Shown piece by piece: positions 33,764 to 41,793 of a DNA stretch of 64,000 nt. The position numbers and the translations under genes were made by a program. Source of the stretch: Candidatus Dormiibacterota bacterium (GTDB taxonomy: Bacteria > Chloroflexota > Dormibacteria > Aeolococcales > Aeolococcaceae); contig PMOL01000019.1 of NCBI GenBank assembly GCA_003162415.1, positions 124,001 to 188,000 on the forward strand, read 5' to 3'. Below the pieces are notes generated by a model. The model searched no databases. It was not told where the DNA came from and saw nothing but the letters and a program-made list of their open reading frames with translations. Within the stretch, counting starts at the first letter, position 1. Each line of letters opens with the position of its first letter.

Positions 33764-34527
33764 TCAACCTGATCCGCGCCGAATGGCGAAAGGTCACCAC
33801 CGTCAAGCTCGGCTGGGGCATGCTCCTCGGGGCCCTGGCGCTCGCGGCCCTCGGAGTTGTGGCCCAGATTGCCAGCAACGGCAACGGCGCCAACGGGAGT
33901 CCCCTGCCGCCCCTGAGCGCCGCGGAGACGCAGCGGTCGATCGCCGCGTCCGCGGGCAGCGCCTACCTCTTCTCGGTTGTGGTCGGGATCATCCTCATCA
34001 CCACCGAGTTCCGTCACTTCACCTCCCGTCCGACCTTCCTCATCGAGCCGCGCCGCGGTCGTGTCATCGTGGCGAAGGTGATCGTCGCGGCGGTCGTCGG
34101 CATCATCTATGGACTCGCGTGCGCAGCACTGACCGCAGCCATCATGGCGCCCTGGTTCGCCGCCCTGGGAGTGAGCATTGGATGGACATCCAATGGTGTG
34201 CTGCTCTCGATGCTCGGTGACATCCTCGTGATCGCGATCTTCGCGGTGGTCGGCATCGGCGTCGGCGTGCTGGTGCGCAATCAGATCGCGGCGGTCATCG
34301 GCGCGCTCGTGTATCTCTTCGTGCTCGAGCCACTCATCGACATCATCCCGGTGGTCAAGAACGCGTATCCGTACCTCCCGGGTGCGGCGGGGGCGGCGAT
34401 CACCGGCGTCAACCGCGGGAGCCTCGCGCACCTCAATGCAGTGCAGGGTGGCTTCGTCCTGCTCGGGTGGGGACTGTTCTTTGCCCTGTGCGGGTGGATC
34501 CTCACCATCCGCCGAGACATCCCGTAG
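33760..34527 (+). CDS. ABC transporter permease (ABC-2 type)
   Basis: The 255-residue membrane protein has about six helices: WGMLLGALALAALGVVAQIA, LFSVVVGIILITTEF, VIVAAVVGIIYGLACAALTA, ILVIAIFAVVGIGVGVLV, AVIGALVYLFVLEPLI and FVLLGWGLFFALCGWILTI. ABC-2-like permeases export drugs, lipids or peptides. The ATG at 33760 overlaps the ATPase stop. The substrate cannot be told. Confidence 0.92.
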   Translation: MINLIRAEWRKVTTVKLGWGMLLGALALAALGVVAQIASNGNGANGSPLPPLSAAETQRSIAASAGSAYLFSVVVGIILITTEFRHFTSRPTFLIEPRRGRVIVAKVIVAAVVGIIYGLACAALTAAIMAPWFAALGVSIGWTSNGVLLSMLGDILVIAIFAVVGIGVGVLVRNQIAAVIGALVYLFVLEPLIDIIPVVKNAYPYLPGAAGAAITGVNRGSLAHLNAVQGGFVLLGWGLFFALCGWILTIRRDIP

Positions 34528-34534
34528 CGCCGGG

Positions 34535-37129
34535 TCAGCTCCCGGAGAGGATGCTGGGCGCGCGGGAGCGCGGCGGACGCCTGCGCGGAAGAGCGATGAT
34601 CTTGCCCCCGCCCGCAGGCGGGATTGCGCGAACCGACCGATCCCGGCCCTCATGCTTCGCCGAGTACATGGCTCGGTCAGCGGCCCCGAGGAGTTGATCC
34701 AGGGTGCCACCGTGCTCGGGATACGTGGAGATACCGATCGATGCGGTGAGCCCGTCGAGGCTGCAACCATCGGGTACCACCACGTCACGCACCGCGCCGC
34801 GCACCGCTTCGGCCGCGACCCAGGCGCCCTCCGGCGGGCAATCATGCAGCAGCACAACGAATTCCTCGCCACCGAGGCGCACGACCGCATCTGCTCCGCG
34901 CACCGCGGTGCGCAGCTGGGCCGCCACTCGCTGAAGGACAATGTCGCCGATGGCGTGTCCAGCGCTGTCGTTGACCGCCTTGAAGTGATCGAGATCGACG
35001 AGCAGCAACGACAATGACTTGCCATCGCGACCGGCCCGCGCAATGTCGCGCTCGCCGGTGTCACGCAGCCAGCGGCTGTTGTAGAGGCCGGTGAGCGGAT
35101 CGGTCATCGCGGCGTTGACAAGCTCGCCGTACAACTGCGCGTTGCGCCAGGCGGATGCGGCGACGTGCGCGAACAACGACGCGGCCTCGAGCTCGCTCGC
35201 CGAGAACTGGTCGACGCCGAGACGCCAGCAGTTGATGATGCCGAGCTTGTGCTCGGTTGCGACGAGCGGCACGAGCAGCAGCGACTCCTCCACGTAGGAC
35301 GTCCCGGGAATCTGTCGCGCGAGCGGGTGCATCGATGTGTCAGGGATGTTTTGCGGCGTGCCCTTGGCGAATGCCCAGCCGGTGATGCCCGCGTCGAGCG
35401 CCATGCTGTCCGCCATGATCTCGTCGCGGTCGGGCCCGGTGGCGAGGACCGGAACCAGCCGGAACGTCTCGTAGTCGGCGACGAATATCGCCATCTCGGT
35501 GACCGGCACGACACGACTCATCTGTTCCGCCATGACGCCGAGAATGCGCATCGGGTCGTGCTCGCTCTGCAACGCCAGCGCCGCGTCGCTGAGGGCACGA
35601 GCGAGGGCCCGGCGTGGCCGGGTGACCGAGCTTGCACCCACCGGCGCGATGGCACCCGGCGGCGCAGGTTCCGACGCGGGGGAGGCGACGCGCGTTGGCG
35701 AGACCAGCCGCTGAGCGAACCAGGTCGCGTCGACCACCTGCATCGAGGTATCTCCCTTGAGGGGATGGGGCAGCACCGGACGGCCGAGCAGCCAGCCTTG
35801 CCCGAACTGCACGCCCAGGGATTGCAGCGTCTCCTGCTCGCGCTGGGTCTCGATACCCTCGGCGATCACCCGGGCTCCGATATGGCCGCTGAAGGAGAGC
35901 AGTGCGACGACCAGCGCCCGGCGAGCGCGGTCGGCGTCGATGGCGGTGATGAGGGAGCGGTCGACCTTGATGAATTCCGGGCGCAGCTCCGCGATCACTC
36001 GCATGCTCGCGTGCCCGGCGCCGGCGTCGTCGACCGCGATCCTGAACCCGCGCGCCCGCAGCTCCGCCGCGATGCGCTGCAGCAACGCGAGGTCGGGAAC
36101 CGGCTCCCGCTCGCTGAACTCGAGGACCACCGCAGCCGGGTCCACCCGAGCGTCGGCGACGGCCTTGTCGAGCGCGGCGACGCCGCTCTGGTCGACCAGG
36201 GTGCCGATGAGAACGTTGACGAAGAGGTCGGCTTCGCCGACATTCGAAGCGGCCTGCAGCGCGGCACGCACGCATGCCAGGTCGACCGCCGACTGCATGT
36301 TCAGCGCCGCCGCGGCACCAAAGAGCTGGTCGGGGGTGTGGATGCGAGCCCGGGGTGGGAAACGGGCGAGCGCCTCGTAGCCGATGACGGTGTCGTTCAC
36401 GAGGCGCACGATCGGCTGCAGCGCCGCGACGATCCCACCGCTCGTGATCAGCGATGAGATCGTGCCTCGGAGCCGGCGGTCGGGCGCCGGCGAGCTGAGG
36501 GCGTCGAAGCGCTGGACTGACGGCTGAGCCTCCGCCGACCATGCTCCGCCGAGCATGGCGGCCACAACCTCGAGAGTTGGACCGAGCGCCGGGCTGCAGC
36601 CAGGTCCCCACACCGTGAGCACGGCGACGACCCGATCCCGGCAGGTCACCGGAATGGCCATGACGTCGCGCTCGTCTGCCGCGTTGGGGAGCGCCTTGGC
36701 GAGGGCGGAGTCGGTGGTCAGGCGACGCATGGTCTCGGAGGCGTCGGCGGTGCCGTAGTACGGGCGTCTCAGCCGGACCGGTTTGCGAAGTGATTCGACC
36801 CCGTCAAGGGGGATGCGCATTCCCACGATGGTCGCGGCGAGTCGCGTGGACAGCCGGATGGTCAGCGATTCCGGGATATGGACCGCGAGCACCACCGCCA
36901 TGTCCGACTCGACCGCGCTGACGATCCCGGCGACGTCCAGGGCGGCGAGGGCGTCGACCACCTTGGTCGATGCTTCATCTGGGCTCCGAGCGCCTGGGAG
37001 CGAGTGTCCGAGCCGGGTCAGGACCTCGAGGCGCACATCAGAAGAGCGGTTAGCCACGTGGAGGAGTTTGCTGGGTCGCCGGGCCGGCGCTGACAACGGA
37101 ATGGTCGCTTTCCGTCGGCAAATCGCCAT
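34535..37129 (-). CDS. GAF–EAL–GAF–GGDEF c-di-GMP protein
   Basis: The 864-residue protein has an unusual order: GAF (about 30–190), EAL (about 215–460), GAF (about 510–670) and GGDEF (about 685–850). The EAL domain looks complete: YEALARFPP, FVNVLIGTL, LEFSERE, VDDAGAG, IKVDRSLI and the final QGWLLGRP. The cyclase site is RLGGEEFVVL with an RGAD I-site. It could therefore make and break c-di-GMP under two separate GAF inputs. The true start may be GTG 37057 (VANRSSDVRLEV). Confidence 0.93.
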   Translation of the reverse strand: MAICRRKATIPLSAPARRPSKLLHVANRSSDVRLEVLTRLGHSLPGARSPDEASTKVVDALAALDVAGIVSAVESDMAVVLAVHIPESLTIRLSTRLAATIVGMRIPLDGVESLRKPVRLRRPYYGTADASETMRRLTTDSALAKALPNAADERDVMAIPVTCRDRVVAVLTVWGPGCSPALGPTLEVVAAMLGGAWSAEAQPSVQRFDALSSPAPDRRLRGTISSLITSGGIVAALQPIVRLVNDTVIGYEALARFPPRARIHTPDQLFGAAAALNMQSAVDLACVRAALQAASNVGEADLFVNVLIGTLVDQSGVAALDKAVADARVDPAAVVLEFSEREPVPDLALLQRIAAELRARGFRIAVDDAGAGHASMRVIAELRPEFIKVDRSLITAIDADRARRALVVALLSFSGHIGARVIAEGIETQREQETLQSLGVQFGQGWLLGRPVLPHPLKGDTSMQVVDATWFAQRLVSPTRVASPASEPAPPGAIAPVGASSVTRPRRALARALSDAALALQSEHDPMRILGVMAEQMSRVVPVTEMAIFVADYETFRLVPVLATGPDRDEIMADSMALDAGITGWAFAKGTPQNIPDTSMHPLARQIPGTSYVEESLLLVPLVATEHKLGIINCWRLGVDQFSASELEAASLFAHVAASAWRNAQLYGELVNAAMTDPLTGLYNSRWLRDTGERDIARAGRDGKSLSLLLVDLDHFKAVNDSAGHAIGDIVLQRVAAQLRTAVRGADAVVRLGGEEFVVLLHDCPPEGAWVAAEAVRGAVRDVVVPDGCSLDGLTASIGISTYPEHGGTLDQLLGAADRAMYSAKHEGRDRSVRAIPPAGGGKIIALPRRRPPRSRAPSILSGS

Positions 37130-37207
37130 ATTTCGTGTTTCGGGCCGTCCTTATTGAACTGGACGAGCTCGACCTGACCTGGCAGAGAGCGGCGTACGCT
37201 TCGCGGG

Positions 37208-37576
37208 ATGAGGCGCCCAGCCCGCGACGCGGAGGCACGCGATGTGCTTCTCAAGAAGCGATCTGAGATTGTCGCCAAGGTCGATCAGCTGGGCGCTCAC
37301 GATCCGGCGGAAGTGGCCAATCTCGGCTTCGGCAAGCGAATCGGTGACGCCACCGCATATGCGGTCGAGAGGATGACCGACGCGTACCAGGCTCGCACCA
37401 TCTACGCGACCGTGACCGACATCAACCAGGCGCTCGAGCGCATCGAGGAAGGGACCTATGGACGCTGCGTCAGTTGCGGCAACCTGATTCCCGACGACCG
37501 CCTCCAGGCGGTACCGTGGGCGGCCCTCTGCGTCCCCTGCAGTGCGAAGCCCGGTAAATCCAGGATCGTTCGCTGA
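37208..37576 (+). CDS. DksA/TraR-family zinc-finger protein
   Basis: The 122-residue protein has a long N-terminal helical hairpin and a C4 zinc finger (C87, C90, C108, C111: CVSC and CVPC). DksA/TraR-type proteins bind RNA polymerase through the secondary channel and tune stress and rRNA transcription. The hairpin tip lacks the DxxDxA of E. coli DksA, so it belongs to the broader YocK/TraR group. It is divergent from the 34535–37129 gene. Confidence 0.88.
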   Translation: MRRPARDAEARDVLLKKRSEIVAKVDQLGAHDPAEVANLGFGKRIGDATAYAVERMTDAYQARTIYATVTDINQALERIEEGTYGRCVSCGNLIPDDRLQAVPWAALCVPCSAKPGKSRIVR

Positions 37577-37672
37577 CATGGCATTTCCAACGGCGATCGA
37601 CGATGATCGACCCCCGGCTGCGGACTTGGTTTCGTGCGCAGCTGCCGGTGACGGCACCTGGAGGGCCGAGAC

Positions 37673-39157
37673 GTGGATGTGATGAGCGTGCAGGACGCGG
37701 CGTTCCTCCACATCGAGAACGGCAACAACCCGATGCACATCGGATCGGTTGCGGTGCTCGAGGGACCGGCACCAGCCTATGGCGACCTGGTACGGCTCAT
37801 CGCGGGCAAGCTGCCCCTGGTCCCCCGATACCGTCAGAAGGTGCGCTTCGCCCCGGGCGGCGTTGGACGTCCCGTGTGGGTCGACGACCCTCACTTCCAG
37901 ATCCTGTATCACATTCGCCACACCGCGGTGCCCCCGCCCGGCGGGAGGGACGAGCTCCGCAACCTTGCCGGCCGGCTGTTCGCGCAGATGCTCGACCGCA
38001 GCAAGCCGCTCTGGGAGATCTGGATGGTCGAAGGGCTCCGGCATGGTCGATGGGCGGTGATCTCCAAGGTGCATCACTGCATGGTCGACGGCGTCTCCGC
38101 CACCGATCTGCTCACCGTGATGTTCGACAGCACCGACGTGCCGGCAACGCAGGCGGCGGCTGCCGAATGGACTCCCGAGCCAGAGCCGGGCACATTCACC
38201 GTGACCACCCACGCGGTGTTGCGCACCGTCGCCGATCCGCTCGGTCGCCTCCGCGATTTCTCCGGCTCACTGCGCATGACCGCGGGACCGCGAACGCGGC
38301 TTGCGGAGGGTGCGGTCCTCCTCCGTTCGCTCGCCGAGTGGAGCAAGCGCTCCGCGACCTCGCTCAACGGACCGATCGGGCCGCATCGTCGCTGGAGTTG
38401 GGCGGAGGCCAGCCTCGATGACGTGAAGATCGTCCGTGAGGCTCTCGGTGGGACCGTCAACGACGTCGTGCTGGCGGCCATCACCGCGGGATTCCGGGCG
38501 CTGCTCCTGCATCGCGGTGAAGACGTGACCAACCGGGTGGTGCGAACGCTGGTACCGGTTTCGGTGCGCTCGGATTCGGAGCGCGGCGTCTACAACAACC
38601 GGGTGTCCGGGATCTTCCCCGGGTTGCCGGTAGCAATCGCAGACCCGGGTGACCGCCTCACTGCCATCGCCGGCCAGCTGTCCAGGCTCAAGGGATCGAA
38701 GCAGGCGGTTGCGGGCGACGCACTGGTCAAGCTCGCTGGTTTCGCGCCGCCGATGCTGCTCTCGCTCGGCGCGCGGCTTGCGGCTCGGACGCCGCAGCGC
38801 GCACTCCAGACGGTCACCACCAACGTTCCGGGGCCCCAGTTCCCGCTCTTCGTGGTCGGTCGCCGGATGGTCTACTCCTACCCCTACGTGCCGATCATGG
38901 GGAGCGTCCGCATCAGCATCGCGATCTTCTCGTACTGCGGGCGGCTCTTCTTCGGCATCACCGGGGACTACGACAGCGTGTCCGACATCGACGTGCTTCG
39001 CGATGGTATCGAGGCAGGGATGCGCGAGCTGGTCATCGCGGCGGGAGGACCGCCGGGCATCGCACCACGGGCGCGCCGGAAGCGGGCGACGCGAGCTGCC
39101 CCCTCGCGCCCTGCGTCGCCGAACCGTCAGGCGGCGGTGCGTTCCGGGAAGAGGTGA
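37673..39157 (+). CDS. WS/DGAT wax-ester synthase/diacylglycerol acyltransferase
   Basis: The 494-residue protein has the catalytic HHxxxDG motif (HHCMVDGVSA), the N-terminal FLHIENGNNPMHIGSV and the PLF-like and NDVVLA (GTVNDVVLAAITAGFR) motifs of the family. It should esterify acyl-CoA to a fatty alcohol or diacylglycerol, giving storage lipid. ATG 37682 (MSVQDAAFLHIE) is a likely alternative to GTG 37673. The last 30 residues are basic and disordered. Its end overlaps the convergent hydrolase gene by 31 bases. Confidence 0.94.
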   Translation: MDVMSVQDAAFLHIENGNNPMHIGSVAVLEGPAPAYGDLVRLIAGKLPLVPRYRQKVRFAPGGVGRPVWVDDPHFQILYHIRHTAVPPPGGRDELRNLAGRLFAQMLDRSKPLWEIWMVEGLRHGRWAVISKVHHCMVDGVSATDLLTVMFDSTDVPATQAAAAEWTPEPEPGTFTVTTHAVLRTVADPLGRLRDFSGSLRMTAGPRTRLAEGAVLLRSLAEWSKRSATSLNGPIGPHRRWSWAEASLDDVKIVREALGGTVNDVVLAAITAGFRALLLHRGEDVTNRVVRTLVPVSVRSDSERGVYNNRVSGIFPGLPVAIADPGDRLTAIAGQLSRLKGSKQAVAGDALVKLAGFAPPMLLSLGARLAARTPQRALQTVTTNVPGPQFPLFVVGRRMVYSYPYVPIMGSVRISIAIFSYCGRLFFGITGDYDSVSDIDVLRDGIEAGMRELVIAAGGPPGIAPRARRKRATRAAPSRPASPNRQAAVRSGKR

Positions 39158-39894
39158 CGGGCAAGCGACGGCGCCCGGAACGGCTGCCAGGTCCCGTCGG
39201 GTTGGGCGAGGCGATCGGCGATCACCCAGAGGACGGCGGCGTTGTGACCCATGCCGAGATGGCTGCTGTACACCGCAACGTTCTCCCGGCGCGGTCCAGG
39301 CGTGTTGATACACGCCTGCCATGGCACCACGCCGTCGAGCCGCGAATAGATGGCAGTGGTCGGCACCGGTATGGGACGTGACAGGCGCTCGCGCGGAGGC
39401 AGCGAGTCCGGGTTCACGTGGAGCATCCCGAGCCGTTGGTACGCCGAATTGGCTCGGCTGTCGGCAGGATCGCTGAGCCCGAACGGGCTCCCGAGCGTGA
39501 TCACCTGACGAGTGAGCGCCGGGCGGGAGCGAGCCAGCTCGCGAGCAAAGATGCCGCCAAGGCTCCAGCCCGCCAGGCTCACGGACCGGCTAGAGGACCG
39601 ATGCAGCTCCTCGAGGCGTGCGGTCATTCCGTTGAGAATCGCCGCGGTGGGGCCGAGGTTGCGGCCGAGCCGCCATCCGTGCACCTCATAACCGAGCGAG
39701 CGCAGGTACATCCGCAGGGTGACCGTGGATGCGTCCTCGGCGAGCAGACCAGGCAGCACCAGCACCGGGTGGCCATCGCCCCGAGGTGCGCGAAGCAGGA
39801 CCGGCGAGGTGGCGAGCGTGGCGCCGTAATCGGCAATCGCGCGCCCCGGCTCGCTGATGAACAGCGCGAGTGAGGGGCGCATGGTCGGGGTCAC
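39127..39894 (-). CDS. Alpha/beta hydrolase, lipase-like
   Basis: The 255-residue protein has the nucleophile elbow AGWSLGGIFARELA, the strand HPVLVLPGLLAEDAS with the oxyanion region, an Asp in SRLDGVVPW and a His in SHLGMGHNAAVL. It lacks a signal peptide. The gene is tail to tail with the WS/DGAT gene, overlapping by 31 bases, so a role in neutral-lipid turnover is possible but unproven. Confidence 0.88.
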   Translation of the reverse strand: MTPTMRPSLALFISEPGRAIADYGATLATSPVLLRAPRGDGHPVLVLPGLLAEDASTVTLRMYLRSLGYEVHGWRLGRNLGPTAAILNGMTARLEELHRSSSRSVSLAGWSLGGIFARELARSRPALTRQVITLGSPFGLSDPADSRANSAYQRLGMLHVNPDSLPPRERLSRPIPVPTTAIYSRLDGVVPWQACINTPGPRRENVAVYSSHLGMGHNAAVLWVIADRLAQPDGTWQPFRAPSLARHLFPERTAA

Positions 39895-39960
39895 GAGTGC
39901 TTCATAGCATGCGCGACGGTGGTCAAATCACCGGCAGCGGGTGCGCCTCGACGAACTGGG

Positions 39961-40884
39961 CTAGAGCGGCGCGATGCCCCAGGTGCTGCCGTGCTGCTCT
40001 CCGGGCTGGAGGACCAGCAGTCCTGCGCCCGAGTTGAAGGCGTCCGGAGCGCAGGTCATCGGCTCGATGGCCACACCGTGGCGCCGGCGCGAAACGTCGG
40101 GGAGCGTGTCCCCGCTGTAGATCATCACGTAGCCATGGGACGTGTCCATCCAGACCACGGCGCTCCGACTTCCGTCCGGCGCCGTGAGCGTGACTCGGGT
40201 GAGCCCGTCGTGGTCGGGCTCGAGCCGGGTGAAGGCGGTGTCGAGCTTCAGTGGACCGACGGGCCGTGCGCTGCGGAAGTCGAACGCGGTGCCCTCAACG
40301 GGAAGCTCGACCCCCGTGGGAATGCCGCGGTCGTCGGCCTCGAGGGTCGCGCCCGCGGGGACGCGCAATAGTGCGTCGTCGATCAGTCCGCCTGCGGCCA
40401 GGCGGATGTACGGATGGGCGCCGGCGCCGTACGGGCAGGGCCGCTCGCCGGCGTTGAGTGCTATGACTGTGACGGTCAGACCGTGGTCGCCCAACGAGTA
40501 GGTCGCGGTCAGGCCGAGGGTGAACGGGTAGCCCTCCTGTGGAGGCAGATCGAGGGCCAGGGTCACCGCCGTCGCGGACGAATCGACATGGCGCCACGGC
40601 GTGTCGCGGACCAGGCCGTGAATGGCGCTTCCCGTCCTGCGCTCGTTGACCGGCAGCCGGAATTCCTCGCCCGCGAAACGGTATCTGGCGTCCGCGATGC
40701 GATTCGGCCAGGGCACGAGGAGCTGTCCACGTCCGCCGTCGGGTTGGTCGTCGAGCTCATATCCGTCGATGATTGGGCCCCTGTCCGTGCCGTACTCGCG
40801 CAGCCCTGCCCCAAGCTCAACCACGACCGCTCGTTGGGTCCCTTGCATCAGCTCGTACTGCCGCCCTGTAGGCGGGCCGGTCAC
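39961..40884 (-). CDS. Aldose 1-epimerase family protein
   Basis: The 307-residue protein is a galactose-mutarotase-like beta-sandwich. It has RQYELMQGTQRAVVVELGAG at the start, LVPWPNRIADARYRF, the catalytic His regions IHGLVRDTPW and GAGAHPYIRL, and the Glu near the end (AIEPMTCAPDAFNSGAGL). It should interconvert sugar anomers. The GTG at 40884 overlaps the Crp stop (GTGA) and includes the conserved N-terminal strand that a start at 40848 would lose. Confidence 0.93.
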   Translation of the reverse strand: MTGPPTGRQYELMQGTQRAVVVELGAGLREYGTDRGPIIDGYELDDQPDGGRGQLLVPWPNRIADARYRFAGEEFRLPVNERRTGSAIHGLVRDTPWRHVDSSATAVTLALDLPPQEGYPFTLGLTATYSLGDHGLTVTVIALNAGERPCPYGAGAHPYIRLAAGGLIDDALLRVPAGATLEADDRGIPTGVELPVEGTAFDFRSARPVGPLKLDTAFTRLEPDHDGLTRVTLTAPDGSRSAVVWMDTSHGYVMIYSGDTLPDVSRRRHGVAIEPMTCAPDAFNSGAGLLVLQPGEQHGSTWGIAPL

Positions 40885-41663
40885 AGGAGTTCCGGGGTTG
40901 CCTTCGGGGGATGCCGCTCCGGCGTGAGGTCGACCACGCGCTCGAGCTCGGCCCGGATCACCGAGTAGCACTCGCACGAGACCGCCTCGAGGCCGGCTCG
41001 GTCGACGATGGTCACGTGCCCGCGGACGTAGCGGATCAGCCCCGCCCGTTGCAGGATGCCCGCGGAGACCGAGACGGTCGAGCGGCGGGCCCCGAGCATC
41101 TGCCCCAGGAACTCCTGCGTGATCATGAATTGGTCAGAGCCGACCCGATCGTGGCTCATCAGGAGCCAGCGGCTCAGGCGCTCTTCGCTGGAATGGAGCC
41201 GGTTGCAGGCCGCGGCTTGCGAGATCTGGCCGAACAGGGCTTGGGTGTACCTGTCGACCAGCGCGCGAAACGCCGTGCTTCGAACGGTGAATGCGACAAA
41301 CGCCTCGACGTCGATGCGCAGACTGTGGCCGGCCACCTGCGAGATGGCGCGTACCGCCAGGCCGTTCTGCGGCACCAGCGGAACACCGACGATCCCCTCA
41401 TTGCCAATCGTCGCCACCTCGACGATGGCGCCGTCGTGCAACGGCGTGACCAGCGATATGACCCCGTCGAGCGGGAAATAGAGGGCGTTTACGGGCGCTC
41501 CCGGTTCAAAGAGAACCGTTTTGACAGGCAGGGTGACGCTTCTCACAAGACCGAACAGATCGTATCGATCAGCCGAAGGGAGGGCGGTGACAATCCTGTT
41601 CTCACCAACCCCGCCGACCTCGTCGGTCGCGTCGTGACTCATACCTGGACCGAGGAGTGACAT
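40881..41663 (-). CDS. Crp/Fnr-family transcriptional regulator
   Basis: The 260-residue protein has an N-terminal cyclic-nucleotide-like beta-barrel (VLFEPGAPVNALYFPLDGVI, then GNEGIVGVPLV) and a C-terminal winged helix (EFLGQMLGARRSTVSVSAGI). It lacks the Fnr Cys cluster and the strict cAMP-binding RxS motif, so the ligand is unknown. An ATG at 41642 is an alternative start. It is translationally coupled to the aldose epimerase. Confidence 0.9.
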   Translation of the reverse strand: MSLLGPGMSHDATDEVGGVGENRIVTALPSADRYDLFGLVRSVTLPVKTVLFEPGAPVNALYFPLDGVISLVTPLHDGAIVEVATIGNEGIVGVPLVPQNGLAVRAISQVAGHSLRIDVEAFVAFTVRSTAFRALVDRYTQALFGQISQAAACNRLHSSEERLSRWLLMSHDRVGSDQFMITQEFLGQMLGARRSTVSVSAGILQRAGLIRYVRGHVTIVDRAGLEAVSCECYSVIRAELERVVDLTPERHPPKATPELL

Positions 41664-41793
41664 TACCTATGTGCGCTGTGGGACAGACGTGTTGCTCAGA
41701 GTGTCCCAGATTATGCGGCACCCGAAGGGACGACAACTGGCGCGCGCAGGTAGTTTGCGATTACAAACGGCGACCAAAGGAGAGGCTCGAAGC

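Noticed and set aside
35165..36457. A 430-codon plus-strand frame opposite a c-di-GMP gene
   Set aside because: The minus strand encodes clear EAL and GAF domains here; the plus frame is a shadow.
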